Below, piece after piece: positions 57,538-64,000 of a stretch of 64,000 bases of DNA; positions within the stretch are counted from its first letter, which is position 1; each line of letters opens with the position of its first letter. The stretch lies in assembly GCA_037042915.1 (NCBI GenBank), contig CM073198.1:1674001-1738000 (forward strand). The letters are read 5' to 3'. Made by a program: the position numbers and the translations under genes. A model generated the notes under the pieces. It saw nothing but the letters and a program-made list of their open reading frames with translations, did not search any database and was not told the origin of the DNA. The stretch comes from Auricularia sp. M13 (taxonomy: Eukaryota > Basidiomycota > Agaricomycetes > Auriculariales > Auriculariaceae).

Positions 57538-60500
57538 TCATTGCTGCTTGCTGAACGAGATCGTCCGCGGCAAGCCCAGCCCGCTCCCTCCTACGCTCTC
57601 CGCGCGCGAGTGCGTCCGTGGCAGACCCAGACCGCTTCCGCCCCGCACGCTGTCTGTTCGCGTCATCCCGAGGCCGCTCCGGCCGACACTGTCGGTCCGC
57701 GGCAGGCCAAGACCGCTGCGCCCAACGCTCTCCGTTCGGGGGAGGCCAAGGCCGCTGCCGCCCAGACTCTCAGAACGCGAGTGTCGGTTGCCATTGCCGT
57801 TGCCGTTCCCATTGCCCGAAGTAGGACTGTTTGGACTGGTTGGTGCCTCGCGGTCGTGGCTCGTGTCGCTCTGGACTGCAAAGCGGATGGAGCGTGCTGG
57901 CGACACCTCGCGGGGGCGCGCCAGCCTGTCCGGCACTGCGCTCGCGCGGCCTCTCTCCATTCGCTGTGCCGCCGACTGACCAGCACTGCCCCGCCGACGC
58001 GCAACAGGTGGTGTGCGGATGGTCACTGTAGGGCCACTCGTGCCTGCAGACGTCGACCCCCGCCTCGCGGGCTTCTTGCCACTCCGGCTGACCCGTCGTT
58101 GTGGCGCTTTGCTGCCCGTGCTGGAGCCGACAGCCGGCTCGTCCGCCCACTCCGCCTCGTCGCCGGTCTGCTCCTCCTCGTACTCTTCGGTGTCGCGGTT
58201 GGACTTCTTGGACCGCAGGCTGGCGCTGCTATCGCGATGCATGAGGTGCGCGAGCTTGTGCTCCATTTTGTGGCCGAGGCTCTCGATGTGCTCCTGCACC
58301 TCGTGCGCCACGCGCTCCGGGCTGCCCGCGAAGCGCTCGATGTCGCGCTCGAGCTGCAGCCGCTCATCACTCGCAAAGGCGTTGCGGATGACCTCGACCT
58401 TGACCTCGCCCGCATCGTCCGCGCTGCGCCGCTCGACGACCAAATGGGGGCCCTCGCGCCACTCGCTCGTGACCTCGTCGTCACCCTCCTTCGCAGGTGG
58501 AACGACGCCCTCGGCATGCGCGCCCTCGGGCTCGGGGTCCGCGTCGGCGTCGTCGTCCAGCGCGGTCGGGATGGCGCGGGCACGGCGCTCGCGCTCGCGC
58601 TCCGAGTCCTCGAGCTTCTCCGTCGTCCGCACGCTGGCGGTCGCACTGCCGCTCTTCTCCTCCTCCGTGGCACCAGGCGGGGGCGCGTCGCGGTTGACGA
58701 CGATCTCCTCCGGCCGGCTGGCGTGGCGCATCCCGTGCGCCCAGTCGGGCGTCTCCTTGCTGTGGTGCCGCGACCACGTCCGACGCACCGAGTGCACGCG
58801 CCGCCCCAGCGAGAAGAAGGGAATGCTCAGACCGTCTAGCAACGAAAGAAAATGGCAGAACATTGCAGTCAGCGTCAAATAATCAACAGAGAATAAGAAA
58901 AGAGAGTATAGATGGGGATTGATGTCGAGGAAAGTGTGTATGTGTGCGGGGAAGAGGGCGAGCATTGGGCAAAATAAAGGACGAAACACGCACGGACGGC
59001 GATGGAGCAGAGCACCATGAACGCCACGATGGGCTGTATACTGGCCGCGAGAATCTCGGCCTGGTCGAGCGGCCCTTCGTCCGGCACCTCAGGCAGCTCC
59101 TTGGCCGCAAGGGTCGAGATGAACACGGCACCTAACAGCAACCGCCGCGTCGTTCAGCGTCACTGACCCTGACGCAGGCGCACCGAACACATACCGACTC
59201 CCATCGGGCCAAAGTGCCCTGCAAAGATCGCCTCGCGAATCGTCTTAATGTCGGGAATCCACCTGGGCAGCGCAAGGGCGAGCACAGGTCAGCGATGGCG
59301 AGCGGACAGGACTCAAGGCTCAGGCTCACTTGTACAGCGCCAGGATGATCGGGAGGCGCCGCAACAGCAGCACGAGGATGCCGATGACGATGAGACGCCA
59401 GGGCGCGAGGGTCAGCTCGTGATTAGTAAATGTCTCGAAGGGCATCCAGGCTCCGATGTAGATGAACGTCGCGACGTTGAATATCTGTGTTGTAAAAGCC
59501 ATAAAGCGGCGGCGGCTCTGCTGTAACGGTGTGGGACTTACGAGGTCGATGACGGACGAGAACACCGCTGCCTCCGTCTGCCGGTTAAAGAATCCATCCC
59601 ACGCGAAGGCGGCTCCAGACGCAAAGGCCGCCAGCAGGTCGTCCGAGCCGATGAGCGTCGTGACGCCGTTGGAGAACATCGCCAAACTAACGTATTGGGC
59701 GACGTACCTAGGGAACGCCGCAAACAGGAAGTCAAGTTAGTAAATATAGCAGCGCAGATCGTACGCATTGTGCAGGGAAGATGCCGAAAGGAGAAATGCG
59801 GGGTGCAGGGGGGAAACGAACTGCGGCAAAAGCGAAGAAAAAAAATCGATACGCACGACTGCCTGTCGATGAGCTCCTTCCGCTCGCAGAACTTCATGAG
59901 GTGGCGGAACAGAAAACCGATAAGTGCGCCGAACACGCAGCTGAGCACGATCTGGTCTGCAGAACACACATCAGCTTGGCATGCAACGTGCGTGGCTTTG
60001 GACTGCAAGCCCGAGCTGCCGTACGCAGACGGCGGATAGCCTGCGGCCGCCAGCAGACCGACGCGAGTGCTGTCAGCGGCCCGCTCGGCGGCCTAGGCTA
60101 GACTTGCAGCCCTCCGCGCGCAAAGGACTCACAGAGCCAGGTGATGAGGAACCAATCCTGCACGGCATGCTTTGTGCTCGACTCCATCGTCAGATAGATG
60201 GCGATGAACAGAAACGGGAACGCCGCGCCATCGTTGCAGCCTGATTCTGCAGCCAGGAGGTGGCGCAAATGAGCCGGTACGTGCTTGTCAGCATACTTGC
60301 CGCCTACGACGGCAGCTGCCAAAATGGGATCCGTTGGAGTCAGGCAAGCTGCTACGGCCAGGGATGACTTGAAGCTGAGCGCAGGGATGAAGGCGTAGAT
60401 GAGGCCTGGAAGTAGTCTAGGTCAGCTCCAGAATTCGAACAGGAGTTTCCGCCAGCAGGTACCTGCAGAGACGAACCAGCCCTGAAGTCGGATTGGGTGA

Positions 60501-61040
60501 GTCAGGCGTGCAGAATGGAGTGCGGACGACGCACCCAGGTCATGACTGGCACGAGGAGGAAGAATATAGATTTCCAGTGTTTCGCCATGTATGCTTTTGG
60601 CAATTCAACGCCAATGGCGAAGACACCGATGGCAAGAACGACTCGGGTGACTTCCAAGGTTATCTCGTTGACGACGTCTTCGTTGCCAGAAGCCCAGTGC
60701 CGCGGGTTGAATATGTTGGCGCCATTGGGACCTACGAGACGGGCGTTTCATGAGGATTAAAGTATGAGAAACTCAAAAATTAGCAACTCACCGACGACCA
60801 CACCGAAGATAAAGGCAAGACAGGCTTCGCCGATGTAAAGCTGATACCAAGAATGAGCTCGGTGTCCTTGGCGACTTGGCGCCACGACGACGGCCGCACC
60901 TTTTCTCGTATAAACAGCGAGAACATTCCAAACTGCGTGCCGTCAGCGTCTCAAGCGCCTTTCCATTGTGGCCAGCAACTCACCAGGACTGTGAAGCCGC
61001 CCAGGACGGTGTAGGCGACATGCGGCGCGTTAATATCGAC
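57538..61040 (-). CDS. NHA1: Plasma-membrane Na+/H+ antiporter, Nha1/Sod2 type (CPA1)
   Basis: Exports Na+ or K+ in exchange for protons. Short exons from about 61040 give the first helices (NAPHVAYTVLGGFTVL, IGVFAIGVELPKAYMAKHW, SIFFLLVPVMTWG), then the key motif AAESGCNDGAAFPFLFIAIY (60170-60240), whose Asn-Asp pair is the ion-binding site, and further helices (IVLSCVFGALIGFLF, TLIGSDDLLAAFASG, WRLIVIGILVLLL, AASIQPIVAFMVLCSIAVRA). The long last exon (57538 to about 58830) encodes a hydrophilic tail: SLGRRVHSVRRTWSRHHSKE, which matches the conserved region just after the last helix, then acidic stretches, the block EWREGPHLVVERR ... EVIRNAFASD, and C-terminal repeats of SGLGLPRT. The start is not settled; no good ATG is visible just before the first coding exon, so a 5' exon may be missing. 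Confidence 0.82.
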
Positions 61041-62265
61041 CTGCGTGTGGCGTGAGACCGTGCGGCCCAAGCGCGGCGACGTAGGCAGCGAGCACACACT
61101 GGATGAAAGCCCATTGCGGCGGGAGCTGCTCTACCAGGCTGTGACGGACGACTGGTAGTGGGTGGTAGGAAGATAAGCCAGCACGGCCGGGATTCGAATT
61201 CGCCAAATTCTATTCTGCCTTTGACCGCGTTCCACGCCTGCCAGTTCAACCCGAAATACCGCTGTCTCAGCCTTCCGCGCAGCGCAATCGACTCATTATC
61301 GCACCTGACCCGTGCCCAATCGTCCGACGAACGCGACGGCGTCGCGGGGATCCAGATGAGGTAAATCCCGCCTGGATACACGTACTGGACGCGGACACCA
61401 TCTAGGGCTCGTATCACGCGACTGGCACTCATTCTGGCTGCTCTGCACGGTGTTCCGCTCATCGCCGTCGTCGTCGCGGCCGCGCCGCGCAGCGTCGGAC
61501 GCGATGACGACGTTCAGGCGCCGTGGGCTTGGCGGCGGGTTCTCAGGTGGCTTCAGCGCTTCTGCGGTGCGAACCTGCACCGGAACACCTGCCGTTCGGT
61601 CTTGCATGCCGAGCGATCCACAGCATCACCCAGCATCCAGGCACTCTCGCTCAGCTCTCCACCATCCACGTCTGTGCCCTACTGGACAAAGCTTTACTGT
61701 TACCGGAACGTGCTCGTTCAGTTGCCAAAACTCGCGTTCAACACGCCTGCAGTTACGGCCAAGCGCCGTTTGTACTTCCCGCCGCGCCGTTCTCATCGCG
61801 CCTTTAGTCAGCGGCCAACAGCGGCCTCCGTCGAACCCCAGAATCCAACAGCTGCATCTGCCATCCATGATAAGCAGCTTCATCTGCCGCCACCCGGGTC
61901 GGCCGAGTCAGACTGCGGCACACTCCCTTACTTTCAGGCCACTTCGGATGCCACCGGCGTGGATGAAGAACTTCACCGAAATGAAACGCCGTAGTTTCAG
62001 GGTCCAGCAGTAGAATTCCGACGCTGGGTTTCTCAAAAGACGAGCATGTATGAAAATCCTCCTGTACCAGCCTGCATAGTGCTTAGCTGACACATCGGCG
62101 ATCGAAGAAGTTTGTGCATTTTAAAACACAGTGGATGCTATTCAAGCACAGATAAGCTCAAATGCCGTCGCGAAGGCATACAAATCGAATACAGAGCTCA
62201 GTAAATACATCAGTGGCACGCACAAGCGAGGGGTGGGAGATCTAAGGATAGTGGAGGGTCAAGAT
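61041..62265. other. Intergenic region or 5' exon region of the antiporter gene
   Basis: Plus-strand ORFs at 61450-62013 are Ser/Arg/Pro-rich without family motifs. The first antiporter exon may lie between 61041 and 61450. No repeats seen. Confidence 0.35.
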
Positions 62266-64000
62266 CTACTTGCCCAGAAAGATGACAGAAAGGATGCGCA
62301 GATACACGACCAAGAGAAAGTCGAAGACAGCCCGCAAGCCCGATACCTCGACGACGCGGAAGAAGAGCGCGAGCGGCTTATTGGCCCTATGCTTACGGTC
62401 CGCGCTACGTATTTCAAATGGAGATTTGGCGCCGCAATAGTCTGCTGCAGCACGCATGCCGGAGGTGAAGCCGTCCTCGTGGAACCCGTAGCGGGTCCAA
62501 GCCCCGGCGAACGAGATGCCTCGTTTATTTTGGATGGAGTCGAGCATCGACTGTGCTTTGGTTGCCTGGCAGATCGGTCAGTAACGCAGAGCGAGATCAA
62601 ATGAGAGCATGAGCGGCCAAACTCACAGCACCGTCAAGCACGGGATGATCGTAACTCCACCGGCCCAGAGTTTTATCGGGGTGTGGTTCGAACGGCGGGT
62701 TAAGCGTGACGAGAACAGGGCCATGCCTTGCCTCGTCGATGTGCTGCAGCGCGTTCATGCCATCTGGTGTTTACAATCAGCTGCGCGTTGTAACATCACT
62801 CGATCCGTGTTTCTTACAGGTTCTAAAAACGATCGTCAGCACAAGTCGAGCCACGCACAAAATAAAACTCACAATGCCACCTGATTGACGTTCGCTTTCA
62901 CACCGCCATCGTCCGTTTTCTCGGACGCAGTAAGATAGTTCCAACAGGCCCAGGCCATGCGGCTCCGAGGCATAAGCTGATGAAAAGGACCCGCGATCAC
63001 TGAGATGGACGCCCGGTCTGCATGCTGCAACGTACCGTGGTGTCACTGTGGAGGACGGCCTCGTTCTTGTTCCAGCTGATCAGACCGAGGATCTCACGTT
63101 CAAGCTCCGTGGCGCCCTTGCCGTTGTTGAGGATCCGCAGCGATGTGTCGGAGTGGCACGCAAGGATGACATGGTCATACACTTGTTCCTCCCCACTGGC
63201 CGTCTTCAAGATCACCGACCCCGGCTTGGATACCGTGTCGAGCGATTCAATGGGCGTGCTAAGGTGTAGGGACTGAGGCGGAAGGCGCCCAAGAATCTGC
63301 TTGACGTATTTGTGGCTGTCAAGTTAATCGTGAGAACCATCCCACGTATGATGGGATTGCCGAATACCTTCCACCTGAAATCGTGAGCCAGGGCGGCTTC
63401 CCAATGAGCTGGAGAAGGTGATGGTTTGCCATGAACTGGATCTGCACAAAGATGAAATTTGATTAGGGTCGCGTCGATCCCTATTTCATCAAGACAAGAG
63501 CCATACCAACGTGCGCGTCGGGAAACCGAGAGAGCATTTCTCCGGGGGCGTTGACCAGACTGCGCTGGTAACCGGCTGAAGCGAAATGAGCGCGGGAATT
63601 GCGAAGCGCGGCAAGCCTCAGCAACGCACCAGGAGGTAGTCGTCGCGGAATGCGGCCGAGTAACCATGTTTATCAAGATAGTCGCCAATGCTGAGGTCGC
63701 CGTCCGCGCTGCCCGGCTCAAGGACTTCGAGCACGCAGGCGTTGAAGCGCAGGATGTCCCAGATCATGCGCCACATGTCCGGGCGGAGCAGGTTGCGCGG
63801 CTGGCAGAACACTGTGGCAGGGTTGGGCGTTCCAGCCCACTCAAACGCGCCCCTGTCGCGCGAAACGGAGAAAGTCATCTGGGTATCGACCGTCTCGACG
63901 CCCTTCAGCTTGAGGAAGCGCAGGAAGTTCGGGTACGTGGCAGGGTTGCACACGATCTACATAGCCCAGGCGGCGCCCATCAGCACCTCTCCTAGCTGTG
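62266..64000 (-). CDS. Flavin-dependent oxidoreductase (amine-oxidase-like, FAD/NAD(P)-binding), 5' end outside window
   Basis: The gene continues beyond the right edge; an acceptor lies at about 63958. Exons give VCNPATYPNFLRFLKLKGVE, MTFSVSRDRGAFEWAG, DLSIGDYLDKHGYSAAFRDD, an exon with KPSPSPAHWEAALAHDF, VYDHVILACHSDTSLRIL, LISWNKNEAVLHSDTT, MPRSRMAWACWNYL, VTLNPPFEPHPDKTLGRWSY and GISFAGAWTRYGFHEDGFTS, then a C-terminal hydrophobic segment (VFDFLLVVYLRILSVIFL). The order matches NAD(P)/FAD-binding proteins often annotated beside cyclopropane-fatty-acid synthases. The GxGxxG FAD motif must lie outside the window. The final hydrophobic helix suggests membrane attachment. Substrate unknown. 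Confidence 0.78.

Noticed and set aside
57541-58839. Long plus-strand ORF opposite the antiporter tail
   Set aside because: Shadow of the GC-rich minus-strand exon, which carries the conserved antiporter tail features.

Overview
The window is nuclear DNA of a filamentous basidiomycete, most likely a mushroom-forming agaricomycete. Genes carry many introns of about 45-65 bp. The protein families (GH5 exo-1,3-beta-glucanase, RAD51, Nha1-type Na+/H+ antiporter, fungal F-box proteins, two-domain SDR enzymes) fit, and the KDZ transposons together with a TET/JBP dioxygenase are typical of that group. There are no bacterial operons, rRNA genes or CRISPR arrays.

Left flank (1-15034): the 3' end of an unknown low-complexity gene; a UPF0390 small basic protein; a 117-residue protein that copies part of the cytoplasmic tail of the antiporter encoded at 57.5-61 kb; a secreted exo-1,3-beta-glucanase; RAD51, with one apparent frame break near its N-terminus; a fragment of a FOX2-like SDR gene broken by a 728-bp foldback (MITE-like) element; and a multi-pass membrane protein with a Ser/Pro-rich tail.

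Centre (15035-50611): three mobile elements nested in one another, each boundary fixed by a target-site duplication. (1) An outer KDZ transposon, 15043-50603, has 370-bp terminal inverted repeats and an 8-bp duplication GTCCCAAA. Its native length is about 7.94 kb; it carries a KDZ transposase and two accessory genes. (2) A chromodomain Ty3/gypsy retrotransposon, 19514-47126, has 268-bp LTRs with no differences seen and a 5-bp duplication ACGCG. It sits inside the outer transposase gene. Its native length is 8.25 kb, with one gag-pol ORF of 2060 residues and an unusual second ORF before the 3' LTR. (3) A 19.36-kb element, 19746-39102, lies inside the left LTR with an 8-bp duplication ACTCTTTG. 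It carries a second, different KDZ-type transposase with a SWIM zinc finger, a TET/JBP-family 2-oxoglutarate dioxygenase, and at least six further genes, several Cys- or Pro-rich and of unknown function. Its ends have divergent inverted termini and arrays of a GAGTTGGGAGT-type motif in opposite orientation. The order of insertion was 1, then 2, then 3; the innermost element is the youngest.

Right flank (50612-64000): an F-box/LRR pseudogene hit at its 3' end by the outer KDZ element, an F-box/LRR paralogue, a two-SDR FOX2-like gene without a hydratase domain, the Nha1 antiporter, and the 3' part of a flavin-dependent oxidoreductase that runs off the window.

The inner KDZ-TET/JBP element is the most interesting item: a complete-looking, recently moved unit joining a transposase, a DNA-base-modifying dioxygenase and a set of unknown cargo proteins. 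Exon boundaries were read by eye from GT-AG signals and frame continuity, so gene ends are more reliable than individual introns.
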